Assembly: GCF_000712295.1 (NCBI RefSeq)
Contig: NZ_JMKI01000036.1
Span: 62,001 to 126,000, forward strand
DNA length: 64,000 bases
Reading direction: 5' to 3'
Source of the DNA: Synergistes jonesii
GTDB lineage: Bacteria; Synergistota; Synergistia; Synergistales; Synergistaceae
Of the stretch, positions 50,832 to 58,719 are shown in pieces. Under the pieces are notes generated by a model. That model did not search any database, was not told the origin of the DNA, and saw only the letters and a program-made list of their open reading frames with translations. The stretch's first letter is position 1; each line of letters starts with the position of its first letter. Position numbers and translations under genes: made by a program.

Positions 50832-50997
50832 CAGATGCGGCGTCGAACTTGAGATGCACAAGGCGTTCTTCAGCTACCTGGAGCATTCCTTCAGCACAGA
50901 AGTGCTGCGCTGCCCCGTCTGCGGGCAGGTCTTCATCCCCGAAAGCCTCGCTAGGGGCAAGATGGCGCAGGTGGAGGTATCTATAGAGGATAAGTAA
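50803..50997 (+). CDS. Small zinc-ribbon/rubredoxin-like protein (DVU_1557-like)
   Basis: 64 residues with two CxxC knuckles: LTCSRCGVELE (Cys9, Cys12) and LRCPVCGQVFIPE (Cys37, Cys40), so one Zn or Fe site. It ends ARGKMAQVEVSIEDK. ATG 50803 (AGAGGTG upstream) lies inside the end of the previous gene, 29 bases before its stop, which strongly couples their translation. A TTG five codons earlier is an alternative. Matches the small redox protein that accompanies Mop-type clusters. Probably a partner of the large electron-transfer protein or of the radical SAM enzyme. Confidence 0.85.
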   Translation: MEEKPKLTCSRCGVELEMHKAFFSYLEHSFSTEVLRCPVCGQVFIPESLARGKMAQVEVSIEDK

Positions 50998-52323
50998 ATG
51001 AGGCAAAATATGGAAAAGGTCATAAGAAAGACGCGCAGCATCTGCCCGCGCTGCGGGCGCGCGGTAGACGCCTCTGTCGTCGTGCGCAGCGGGGCGACTT
51101 ATCTTGATAAAAGCTGCCCCGAGCACGGCCCCTTCTCCGCAACCATATGGAGGAATAAAAAAAGCATATTCGACTGGTACGGAGACGTCGAGCTACTCGA
51201 CGCGGCCGCGGCGCCGAACTGTCCCTCCGAATGCAGGGAAAACGGGCTCTGCGCGGCCCACAAGAGCGCGACCTGCTGCATCGTGCTCGAAGTGACGGGG
51301 CGCTGCAATCTGCGCTGCCGCTACTGCTTCGCCGCCCCGGACGGCGCGCGCGACAGGCCGGCCGAAGAGATAGTAAAAGAAATAGCCGGCTTTGCAGTCC
51401 CAGGGAAGACGCTCGTCCAGCTGAGCGGCGGCGAGCCGACGCTGCGCGACGACCTGCCCGAAATCACGGCGGCCGCCAAAAAGCTCGGATGCAAATACGT
51501 TCAGCTCAACAGCAACGGAATACGCCTGGCCGAGGACGAGGCCTACGTCAAAGAGCTGGCCGACGCGGGGCTTTCCTTCGTCTTCATGCAGTTCGACGGG
51601 ACGGACGACGAAATCTACGAAAAACTGCGCGGAGCACCGCTCTTCGCTGTAAAGGAGAAAGCCATAGATAATTGCGCCAAATACAACGTCGGCGTCACCC
51701 TCGTGCCGACGATAGTGCGCGGCGTGAACGACGGCGCTATCGGTGGCATACTGCGCTGGGCCGTCTCCAAGTCGCCGAAGGTGCGCGGCGTACACTTTCA
51801 GCCCGCGGCCTACCTGGGGCGCATCCCTAACATACCGGACGACGGCGCGCGCTTTACGCTCGACGAGCTCGTCTGCGCTATAGAAGAGCAGTCCAGCGGG
51901 CTGGTCGAAAGCGGCAGCCTACAGCCCTCGCGCTGCGACCATCCGCTCTGCGGCTTTCACGGCGACTTCGTCGTGCTGGAGGATGGGGGGCTCCACGCGC
52001 TGACGAAAAAGCGCGACGACGCGCCGTGCTGCTGCTGCGGCGTGGAAAACCCTGCCGATAAAAACCGCGAGTTCGTCGGCCGCAGATGGCAGAGGCCGAA
52101 AGAAGAGAACGCCTCCTGCTGCTCCTCCTCTAACGACATGGAAGATATGGATTACTTCCTTTCGCGCATCGCGACGCACGGCTTCACCGTCACCTCGATG
52201 GCCTTTCAGGACGCCGGGAACGTAGACCTCGAACGCCTGCGGATGTGCAGCCTTCACGCGGCCAAAAACGGAAGGCTCGTCCCCTTCTGCGTGAATTACA
52301 TGACGCTCTGGGATCGCGTCTGA
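50998..52323 (+). CDS. Radical SAM protein of the TrsS type
   Basis: 441 residues. An N-terminal knuckle domain (SICPRCGRAVDA, Cys16/Cys19; KSCPEHG, Cys40) precedes the radical SAM core with TGRCNLRCRYCFAAP (Cys103, 107, 110) and LVQLSGGEPTLRDD, the SAM-binding GGE motif. The C-terminal part is very Cys-rich: DAPCCCCGVE has four Cys in a row (344-347) and ENASCCSSSN follows about 25 residues later. Homologues are known in which selenocysteine occurs (the family is called a radical SAM (seleno)protein). No in-frame TGA interrupts this one. The Cys strings may bind extra Fe-S clusters or receive sulphur. Reaction unknown. The start abuts the previous stop, and TGATG links it to the next gene. 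Confidence 0.83.
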   Translation: MRQNMEKVIRKTRSICPRCGRAVDASVVVRSGATYLDKSCPEHGPFSATIWRNKKSIFDWYGDVELLDAAAAPNCPSECRENGLCAAHKSATCCIVLEVTGRCNLRCRYCFAAPDGARDRPAEEIVKEIAGFAVPGKTLVQLSGGEPTLRDDLPEITAAAKKLGCKYVQLNSNGIRLAEDEAYVKELADAGLSFVFMQFDGTDDEIYEKLRGAPLFAVKEKAIDNCAKYNVGVTLVPTIVRGVNDGAIGGILRWAVSKSPKVRGVHFQPAAYLGRIPNIPDDGARFTLDELVCAIEEQSSGLVESGSLQPSRCDHPLCGFHGDFVVLEDGGLHALTKKRDDAPCCCCGVENPADKNREFVGRRWQRPKEENASCCSSSNDMEDMDYFLSRIATHGFTVTSMAFQDAGNVDLERLRMCSLHAAKNGRLVPFCVNYMTLWDRV

Positions 52324-52961
52324 TGAGCTGCCGCGACCTGCCGTCGCCCGGAGGAACGGCCCTTATCGAGCGCGCGCTGGCCATATGCTCCTTTCCTCCC
52401 GGCGCCGCGCTTGCGGACGTAGGCTGCGGCGGCGGAGAGTGCGTCCGCTACCTGAACGAGCGTACGGATTACATGGTATGCGGAATCGACAGCGACCCGG
52501 CCGCGATAGAAAAAGCCTCGGCCCCCGGCCTCGACCTTCGCTGCTGCGGCGCCGAAGAGCCGCCATTCGGCGAGGCGTCGCTCGACGGCATGATTTTCCA
52601 ATGCAGCCTTTCGCTATTTGAAAGGCCGCGGGAGGCGCTCAAAAGCGCCGCGCGCGCGCTGAAAGAGGGGGGAAAGATAATCGTCGCCGACTTTTATTCG
52701 CGCGGGACGGAAGCAAAATTTTCCAGGACGCTCGGCCGCGTCGAAAGAAAAGAGAAAATAATCCTGCGGCTCGAGGAGGCCGGCTTTAAACTCCTCGCCT
52801 TCGAAGACTTCACGCGCGAAATGCGCGAGCTCTGGGGACAGCTGATACTTGACGGCGGCGCGCCCGAAGATCTATTCGGGGAAGGCGCCGCCGAAAAAAT
52901 AAAAGCGGCGAAGTGCGGTTACGGGCTCTTCGTCGCGGAGAAAGGCGGGCGCGGGAAATGA
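52323..52961 (+). CDS. SAM-dependent methyltransferase (DVU_1556-like)
   Basis: 212-residue class I methyltransferase. ATG 52323 overlaps the radical SAM stop (TGATG). SAM-binding motif I is ALADVGCGGGECVRYL (about 33-48), followed by the acidic VCGIDSDPAAIEKA (motif II) and a motif near DGMIFQCSLSLFERPRE. Then comes KEGGKIIVADFYSRG, as in UbiE-like enzymes. It begins with SCRDLPSPGG, which could be a substrate recognition loop. A partner of the radical SAM protein in modifying a cofactor or peptide is plausible. Stop overlaps the next start (ATGA). Substrate not known. Confidence 0.83.
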   Translation: MSCRDLPSPGGTALIERALAICSFPPGAALADVGCGGGECVRYLNERTDYMVCGIDSDPAAIEKASAPGLDLRCCGAEEPPFGEASLDGMIFQCSLSLFERPREALKSAARALKEGGKIIVADFYSRGTEAKFSRTLGRVERKEKIILRLEEAGFKLLAFEDFTREMRELWGQLILDGGAPEDLFGEGAAEKIKAAKCGYGLFVAEKGGRGK

Positions 52962-54226
52962 TTTCCGCTCTTGAGTCTGTAACTTCGGAGATAACGGGCT
53001 TTGAAACGCCGATCGGAGAGAAAGAAATGTCCGAGTGGCAGCTCTCTCAGATACGCGCCGCGATGGAGCGCGCAGCCTCGCACAGCGAAGCTTACGCGAG
53101 GCGCTTTGCCGGCATAGATATAGCGTCGATAGACTCGCCGGCGGCGCTTGAGCGGATTCCCTTCACATATCCGCAGGAGATAATCGACGGCGCCGACGCT
53201 CTTATATGCGTTCCGAGGCGCGACATTTCCCGCGTGACGTCGCTGCCGACCTCCGGCAGCACGGGCGCGCCGAAAAGAATATACTTCACCGAAAAAGACC
53301 TGGCCCGCACGGAGCGTCTCTTCGAGCTCGGCATGGCCCCGATCATAGGAAGGCGCGGCCGGCGCTGCGTCGTCATGATGTCGGACGCAGCTCCCGGCAG
53401 CATGGCGAGCCTTCTTAAAAGCGGCGTCGAAAAAAGCGGCGTGCCGGCAGCCATATACGGCGGGATCCGCGATTTCGACGACGCGGCGCGCTTCCTGCGC
53501 GACGGCGACGTTATAGTCGGCCTCCCGTCGCAGATGATACACCTCTGCCGCAAACATCCGACGCTGCGGCCGGAAAGCGTGCTGCTGAGCGCCGACTACG
53601 TTCCGGCGCCCGTCCCGGGAGCGCTGCGCAAAACGTGGAAATGCCGCGTCTACACGCATTACGGCATGACCGAGAGCTGCTTCGGCTGCGCCGTGCAGTG
53701 CTCGGAAGAGAGTGCGCAGCACATACGCCACGACTCCCTTCTGATCGAGATAATCGACCCCGAGACGGGACGGGCCCTTCCTCCCGGAAAGGAGGGGGAG
53801 ATCGTAGTAACAACGTTCGCCAACGAGGCAATGCCGCTCTTCCGCTATCGCACAGGCGACGTCTCTTCCCTCGTGAGCGGGAAATGCGAATGCGGCAGCG
53901 CACTGCCGCGCCTCGGAGCGGTGCGCGGCAGGCTGAAAAATCTGATAAAGGCAGCCGGAGGCAGCTTTTCAATAGAGTCCATCGACGACGTTTTATACAG
54001 AAATAATGAGCTGTGGCGCTACGACGCTTCGCTAAGAGAAGACGCCCGCGGGAAAATACTGTCGATAACGGCATATGGAGGCAACCGGCTGAAAATCGAC
54101 GATATTTATAACGCGCTGTCGACGATTCTGCCGCGCGAGATAGCCGCGGAGGTCGCGATAACGGACAAGCCATGCCGCGGCGGAGGAAAGCGTCGCATAA
54201 TAGACCGCATCGAAGAGGCAGGATAA
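52958..54226 (+). CDS. AMP-forming acyl/aryl-CoA-ligase-like enzyme (DVU_1553-like)
   Basis: 422 residues, related to PaaK-type phenylacetate-CoA ligases. The P-loop-like ATP motif is TSLPTSGSTGAPKRIYF (about 96-112), then YTHYGMTESCFGCAVQC (about 230-246) with the conserved TE, and FRYRTGDVSSLVSGKCECGS (about 300-319), the CxCGS zinc-type knuckle common in PaaK-like enzymes. It would adenylate a carboxylate and perhaps form a thioester. The ATG at 52958 overlaps the methyltransferase stop by four bases. Last gene of the mop cluster. Together with the methyltransferase and radical SAM protein it suggests stepwise synthesis of a small compound or cofactor. Confidence 0.83.
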   Translation: MISALESVTSEITGFETPIGEKEMSEWQLSQIRAAMERAASHSEAYARRFAGIDIASIDSPAALERIPFTYPQEIIDGADALICVPRRDISRVTSLPTSGSTGAPKRIYFTEKDLARTERLFELGMAPIIGRRGRRCVVMMSDAAPGSMASLLKSGVEKSGVPAAIYGGIRDFDDAARFLRDGDVIVGLPSQMIHLCRKHPTLRPESVLLSADYVPAPVPGALRKTWKCRVYTHYGMTESCFGCAVQCSEESAQHIRHDSLLIEIIDPETGRALPPGKEGEIVVTTFANEAMPLFRYRTGDVSSLVSGKCECGSALPRLGAVRGRLKNLIKAAGGSFSIESIDDVLYRNNELWRYDASLREDARGKILSITAYGGNRLKIDDIYNALSTILPREIAAEVAITDKPCRGGGKRRIIDRIEEAG

Positions 54227-54228
54227 AA

Positions 54229-54246
54229 GGCCGTCGCTCGACGGCC
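54229..54246 (+). terminator. Hairpin at the end of the mop cluster
   Basis: GGCCGTCG/CGACGGCC immediately after the ligase stop. No T tract. It is probably a weak terminator or 3' stabiliser. Confidence 0.5.
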
Positions 54247-54280
54247 GTAACGGCATGAGTCCCATGAGTCCTAAGATGGG

Positions 54281-54353
54281 ATAAAAAGAGCCTTCCTTGT
54301 AATGCGGCCTATGTTCAGACGGCCGACTGGTTTTCGCATTACACGGAAGGCTC
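54281..54353 (-). terminator. Long-stem terminator of the TRAP operon
   Basis: 19-base arms (54288-54306 and 54335-54353) pair with a single mismatch around a 28-base loop. On the minus strand the stem is followed by TTTTTATCCC (54287-54278). This is a terminator for dctM, unusually long in stem and loop. Confidence 0.8.
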
Positions 54354-54385
54354 GGGGGAGAGACAGCTATTCCGTTCCTTATATC

Positions 54386-54404
54386 GCGGCCGTTATACGG
54401 CCGC
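54386..54404 (-). other. Short palindromic hairpin after dctM
   Basis: Perfect GCGGCCGT-TAT-ACGGCCGC, 2 bases beyond the dctM stop and before the main terminator. It is probably a 3' end stabilising hairpin. Confidence 0.6.
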
Positions 54405-54406
54405 AG

Positions 54407-55714
54407 TTAGAAGCCCTTTCCTAATACCAGCCGCGGCAGCCACAGCGACAGCGCCGGGATATAGGTAGTCAAAAGAAGCGTGGGTACCCAGGCGAAGGCG
54501 ATAAACATCAATGTCGGCTTCATCATCTCCGCGACCGGTACTTTTGAAACGCGGGAGCCGAAGTAAAGCATCATAGCGCAGGGCGGGGTGATGAGCCCGA
54601 GCCCCAGGTTCATGCCCATGATCGCACCAAGCTGTATGGGATCTATACCAAAACTTCTTGCGATTGGCATTAAGATGGGGACAGCCAGAAGCATAGAACT
54701 CGTATCATCCATGATCATCCCCAATATTATCAGAACGATATTGATGAACATCAGAATGACATATTTGCTGTTGGATATCGAATGCAGAAAATCTGTGATG
54801 ACGGAGGGAAGGTCCTGCATCACCATAATGCGGGAAAGGACCATGACGCAAAAGATCATCACCATGATGACGCCGGTCGTTGTCGCGGAGTCCGCCAACG
54901 TCTCATAAAGGGCTTTCCACGTCAGCTTTTTATAAATCAGCATGCCGACCGGCACTGCGTAGAATATTGCGATAGCTGCGGATTCCGTGGGCGTGAAGAC
55001 TCCGGAATAGGTGCCCCCAAGGATTATGACGGGCATCAGAATTGCCGGAACGCTCCACTTGACCCTGCTGAATACCTCCCTCACTATCTCCGACGAGGGG
55101 ATTTTTTCTTCGCTCTTCAGATTTTTGACGTTCCTGAGCATCACGACGTTCGTTGCGGAAAGCAGCGTGGCAAGGATGATGCCCGGTATGACCGTCGCCA
55201 GGAAACAGGCTAAGATAGACTGGCGGGCGGACCAGGCGAAGATGATCATTAGTGCGCTCGGCGGAATGAAATATCCCAGCGGGCAGGCGTTTGTTATCAA
55301 TGCAGCGGCGTGCCCGCGGGGATAGCCGTCTTCGATCATCTTCGGGATGACGATCGGCCCTATGCAGGTCAGCGTAGCGGTAGTGCTGCCGGAAATAGCT
55401 CCGAATATAGCGGAGGCGAAAACGCCGGCGATCCCCAATCCCCCTCTGATGCGCCCCACAAACAAGTCGACAAAGTTGATCAGCGCGGAGCCTATATTGC
55501 TTTTTGCCATGATGGTGCCGACGCATACATACAGAGGGACGCACAAAAGCACGACCGCGTTCGTGCTGTCGTATCCATAGGATATTATAAAGCTTGGATC
55601 CAAGTCTAAAAGTACTACCAAACCAAGCGCAGCGGCCATGAAAGCGTACATGATGGGCACTCCGGCTATTATTAAAATGATTACCAGCAGCATCGCAATT
55701 CCGATCGATGTCAT
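54407..55714 (-). CDS. dctM: TRAP transporter large permease DctM
   Basis: 435-residue membrane protein with about 12 membrane segments, the transport subunit of a sodium-driven TRAP carrier. DctM landmarks: AGVPIMYAFMAAALG near the start, GLGIAGVFASAIFGAISGSTTAT (about 96-118), LTKKLIP-like segment replaced by ACPLGYFIPPSALMIIFAW, TESAAIAIFYAVPVG and MDDTSSMLLAVPILMPIA with MNLGLGLITPPCAMML. ATG 55714 with GGAGAG upstream is chosen. A TTG five codons earlier is less likely. Last gene of the isomerase-dctP-dctQ-dctM unit. Confidence 0.95.
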   Translation of the reverse strand: MTSIGIAMLLVIILIIAGVPIMYAFMAAALGLVVLLDLDPSFIISYGYDSTNAVVLLCVPLYVCVGTIMAKSNIGSALINFVDLFVGRIRGGLGIAGVFASAIFGAISGSTTATLTCIGPIVIPKMIEDGYPRGHAAALITNACPLGYFIPPSALMIIFAWSARQSILACFLATVIPGIILATLLSATNVVMLRNVKNLKSEEKIPSSEIVREVFSRVKWSVPAILMPVIILGGTYSGVFTPTESAAIAIFYAVPVGMLIYKKLTWKALYETLADSATTTGVIMVMIFCVMVLSRIMVMQDLPSVITDFLHSISNSKYVILMFINIVLIILGMIMDDTSSMLLAVPILMPIARSFGIDPIQLGAIMGMNLGLGLITPPCAMMLYFGSRVSKVPVAEMMKPTLMFIAFAWVPTLLLTTYIPALSLWLPRLVLGKGF

Positions 55715-55762
55715 TGTTTTTCTCTCCAATCTCTAACAAGTCATGGACATACAGCGTACAAG

Positions 55763-56272
55763 CTAATCTTTGAAGTCTTTCACGCGATGATAATCTCTGA
55801 GCAGGTAAACGCAGTTATAAAATAGCATCAGAATGAATCCCACAAATATGCCCATGTGCGGAATGAGATATGGGATCCCCCAGTCTATGGTCCTCGGATC
55901 GATCAACACGTCCCAGCGCACAAGGTCGAATGACAGAACGACCATCGGTATCCCTACCGCCACCTGCACGGCTTTTGAGAATAAAGAGAGCTTCCGTCTG
56001 GCCCTTTCTGATACAAATATAGCAAGAACGTCCGCTGAAACGTGGGATTCTTCCCAAGTCGCGTAAGAACTGCCGATGAAATACATCCAATATGCGCCTA
56101 TCAGTATGATTTCATCGTATCCCAAAACGTTTATTTCAAAAATGTAACGGCAGACGACTACGATGCCCAATTCAAAAACGACGATTATCGTCGATATGGC
56201 CGCCAGCAAACGCTGAAGCTTCAGCAGCGCGTCCCAGCCCCATGTCTTTTGTATTCTTTCTTCCAAATACAT
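55763..56272 (-). CDS. dctQ: TRAP transporter small permease DctQ
   Basis: 169 residues with four membrane segments, the small subunit that stabilises DctM. Visible pattern: LAAISTIIVVFELGIVVVCRYIFEINVLGYDEIILIG (about 23-59, typical N-terminal pair of helices and RYxF...W/DE motif), WEESHVSADVLAIF, and the last helix GIFVGFILMLFYNCVYLL. It follows dctP after about 108 bases containing a strong hairpin, and precedes dctM by 48 bases. Good ribosome site GGGAGAGAGGAG lies before the ATG. Confidence 0.92.
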   Translation of the reverse strand: MYLEERIQKTWGWDALLKLQRLLAAISTIIVVFELGIVVVCRYIFEINVLGYDEIILIGAYWMYFIGSSYATWEESHVSADVLAIFVSERARRKLSLFSKAVQVAVGIPMVVLSFDLVRWDVLIDPRTIDWGIPYLIPHMGIFVGFILMLFYNCVYLLRDYHRVKDFKD

Positions 56273-56302
56273 AGAATCACTCCTCTCTCCCTATTAACGG
56301 CG

Positions 56303-56359
56303 CATGGAGCTCTGCGGCGCAAAGTATAGCCCGTTTTTGACCGATTGCAGAGCTCCATG
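56303..56359 (-). promoter_or_regulatory. Intercistronic hairpin between dctP and dctQ
   Basis: Perfect 13-bp arms CATGGAGCTCTGC / GCAGAGCTCCATG with a 31-base loop. No T tract follows on the minus strand, so it likely stabilises the dctP mRNA or partly stops transcription, keeping the binding protein more abundant than the permease. Confidence 0.75.
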
Positions 56360-56380
56360 TTAAAAAATTTCGGCCTGCGG

Positions 56381-57409
56381 CTATTTATTGCCCAGGAAAG
56401 TGTTGATTTCTTCAAAAATGCCTTTGCCCACGATCTTTTCCGCTTCAGGCCAGCAATATTTGACGGCTACCTCATGGTTGCTCTTGACCTGCGCCGCTGT
56501 GGGCGTATAAACTTTCATGCCCAGTTTTGTTTTCATTGTTTCCAGGTCGCGATAGTATGCGCCTACGGCGTCTTTCCATTCCCTTTCACGCTCGGCTTCG
56601 AAGGCGTCGATAATGATCTGCTTCGTCTTGTCGTCGAATTTGTTCCAGGTTTTTTTGCTGATGCAGAAGTCGTTCACGACGACTACGGAGGCGCCCAGAT
56701 ACTGTACGTGCGCGCCTAAGACCTCGCCCAGCGACGCGACCGCCTGTTCCGTGTTCATGCCCGTGTCGGCGTCGATGATGCCCGTCTGGATAGATGAGAA
56801 GATTTCCGCCCAGGGAATCGTGGCGACGGAATACCCCATATTCGTATAAAAGGCTCTCCACGCGGCGACGGGGACGACGCGTACGGTCAGCCCTTTCTTG
56901 TCTCCGACCGCAAAGGGGTCTCTGATGTTTCTTCCCTTGCCGATGTTGCAGTACATGATGGCGTCGAGATATGAGCCGATATAAACGACGCCGTTCTCAT
57001 CGTAGCATTTTTCAAGGAATTTGTGCATCGGCGAGTCCTTCGACAAGAGCTTCTTGGCCTGCTCGTCGCTGACGGTAAGCCCGGGGACGGAGACCAATTC
57101 AAACTTCTTATTGAATCTCGACGAAGGATAATTGCCTATCATATCGATGGTGCCGCGCATGACTTCCTGATAGCAGTTTTCATAATTGCCCAGCTGGTCT
57201 GACGGATAGATGACGATATCCACTTCGCCCTTCGTCTGCTCTCTGACTCTGTCCGCCACTCTCGTGAGGGCGCGGACTACGTAGTTGTCCGTCGCGTACA
57301 TAGAAGCCAGACGATATTTTGCCGCCTCCGCAGTACTCCCGAACGCGACAGTGCTTGCAACGATCGTCAATGCGATGATCAATGTCGAATATTTTTTCAT
57401 AGATATCAC
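56381..57409 (-). CDS. dctP: TRAP transporter substrate-binding protein DctP
   Basis: 342-residue periplasmic binding protein. Signal peptide KKYSTLIIALTIVASTVAFG with cleavage after STAEAA (about residue 28). Mature part KYRLASMYATDNYVVRAL then VDIVIYPSDQLGNYENCYQE is DctP-typical. The substrate-binding Arg segment is near KGLTVRVVPVAAW, and the helix ISKKTWNKFDDKTKQIIIDA is also typical. GTG 57409 with AGGAGG 5 bases upstream is preferred. An ATG three codons on has a poor spacing. Substrates of this class are usually sialic or uronic acids or C4-dicarboxylates. The linked TIM-barrel isomerase favours a sugar acid. Confidence 0.94.
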   Translation of the reverse strand: MISMKKYSTLIIALTIVASTVAFGSTAEAAKYRLASMYATDNYVVRALTRVADRVREQTKGEVDIVIYPSDQLGNYENCYQEVMRGTIDMIGNYPSSRFNKKFELVSVPGLTVSDEQAKKLLSKDSPMHKFLEKCYDENGVVYIGSYLDAIMYCNIGKGRNIRDPFAVGDKKGLTVRVVPVAAWRAFYTNMGYSVATIPWAEIFSSIQTGIIDADTGMNTEQAVASLGEVLGAHVQYLGASVVVVNDFCISKKTWNKFDDKTKQIIIDAFEAEREREWKDAVGAYYRDLETMKTKLGMKVYTPTAAQVKSNHEVAVKYCWPEAEKIVGKGIFEEINTFLGNK

Positions 57410-57543
57410 TCTGCCCTCCTAAATGATTCGTACTTTCTCCCATATGTAAAAGATCCAAGCCTCAATCAGGTAATTCTCTCTCTATGCTCACGCCGCCGTC
57501 TTCAGCTCTTTTGCAGAAAACCGCCACCTCCCAACTTATCCGG

Positions 57544-58467
57544 CTACTTATTGCAATAAAGGTCCACGAGCTCGTCTTCGCGTCCTACCTTCAGCACGTC
57601 GCGCAGGTACCTGATGCTGCGGATGCAGGCGTCCATCTGCTTCGCCTTCGCCTCTTCGAGCGTATCGTTTTCCATATCCCATTCGATCTCGAAGGTGATT
57701 TTATCTGTCGGCGATACCCTGCGTATGAGGTCAAGGACCTTCTGGACGTCGATGTCGCCGTCGCCGATCGCGACGCCGTGGAACCTTGCGCCGTACTGGT
57801 CTCTGGAAAGCTGGTGGTCGCAGAAGTGGTTGCAGATCGCGCGCGAAGCGAGTTTCTCAACGGCGGCCTGCGGCCCCTCGAGTACTCCAAATGAATTTAC
57901 CGTATCGACGCAGACCTGCACGAGCGGGTGATTCACTTTATCGACGAGCCACAGTATCTCGTCCGCATATGTTTCCGTATGGTTTTCGAGGGCGACCGGG
58001 ATGCCGAATTTTTCGATTGTGGGAATCGCCTTTTTGATCTGGTCGTAGATTCCGGCAAGCTGCCTCATGACCGTCGGCTGGAAGCAGCTTCCATAAAGCG
58101 GGCGCTCCCTGCGTATGTCGAGGCTGAACTTTACGAGCTCGGCGTTTAGTTTGGAGGCCACCGTCACCGCGCTTTCGAAGGTCTCGTTGAGGCGCGTGTC
58201 GAACTCTTCGTTCAGGGAACAGTTATACTCGAGGTAGAGGCCGCGCTCTTTCGCCGCTGCGGCTACCTCTGCAAGGCGCGCGTCGTCCTTAGTCTCCAAG
58301 TCCGTGCCCGTTATGTGAAGGCCGTCGAGCCCCCATTCGACCGCATAATCCATCAGCTTGAAAAGGTCGAAAGTTTTGGCGTACGGCTTGTCGTGAATGC
58401 CCCAGTTCTGCCCGAAGCCCCAAAGATGCAGAGTGTAGCTGTGCATCCCTAATCTCATTTTGCGCAT
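57544..58467 (-). CDS. Sugar phosphate isomerase/epimerase-family TIM-barrel protein
   Basis: 307 residues of the xylose-isomerase-like / AP endonuclease 2 fold. Metal-binding acidic and His residues lie at strand ends: LHITGTDLE (about 50), VALENHTETYADEILWLV (Glu, about 175), VCVDTVNSFG (Asp, about 200), NHFCDHQLSRD (His, about 225) and KITFEIEWDMEND (Glu, about 263). The N-terminal RLGMHSYTLHLWGFG is common in this family, which isomerises or epimerises sugars, keto-acids or inosose. First gene of the TRAP operon, so it probably acts on the imported solute. The ATG is preceded by AGGAGG. Confidence 0.85.
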   Translation of the reverse strand: MRKMRLGMHSYTLHLWGFGQNWGIHDKPYAKTFDLFKLMDYAVEWGLDGLHITGTDLETKDDARLAEVAAAAKERGLYLEYNCSLNEEFDTRLNETFESAVTVASKLNAELVKFSLDIRRERPLYGSCFQPTVMRQLAGIYDQIKKAIPTIEKFGIPVALENHTETYADEILWLVDKVNHPLVQVCVDTVNSFGVLEGPQAAVEKLASRAICNHFCDHQLSRDQYGARFHGVAIGDGDIDVQKVLDLIRRVSPTDKITFEIEWDMENDTLEEAKAKQMDACIRSIRYLRDVLKVGREDELVDLYCNK

Positions 58468-58506
58468 AGTAATATCCTCCTGTTTACTTTTTATATTATT
58501 TTTGCT

Positions 58507-58521
58507 ATTTATCTGATAAAT
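58507..58521 (-). promoter_or_regulatory. Palindromic operator ATTTATC-T-GATAAAT
   Basis: 15-base perfect palindrome 5-20 bases downstream of the predicted start of the isomerase-TRAP transcript. It is a likely repressor site. The nearby response regulator could also bind in this region. Confidence 0.6.
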
Positions 58522-58532
58522 CTTACAGTTAT

Positions 58533-58561
58533 ATTATGATGAAGTAAATTCTTTTTGTAAA
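58533..58561 (-). promoter_or_regulatory. Promoter of the isomerase-TRAP operon
   Basis: On the minus strand TTTACA (58561-58556), 17-base spacer, CATAAT (58538-58533). An inverted repeat AATTCTTTTT/AAAAAGAATT (58549-58577) overlaps the -35 region and could be a further regulatory site between the divergent operons. Confidence 0.65.
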
Positions 58562-58719
58562 TTCAAAAAAGAATTATTTATCGTGGTATAATCTTTATTG
58601 TTAATTAACGGATTCCATTAAGCTACTGCTGCGCGAGGGCACGGCGGCCCTGCGGCGGTGTCTTTATCTGCCGCAGCGGCTAAGGATAAAAGTTTTTATT
58701 GGTGAGAGGGATTGCAAAA

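Noticed and set aside
49032-50861. 609-codon minus-strand frame opposite the large electron-transfer gene
   Set aside because: Low-complexity Arg/His/Val-rich composition, no motif, and it lies fully antisense to a clear multi-domain gene.
52021-52140. Selenocysteine codon in the radical SAM protein
   Set aside because: The frame contains no internal TGA. The relevant positions are ordinary TGC cysteine codons.
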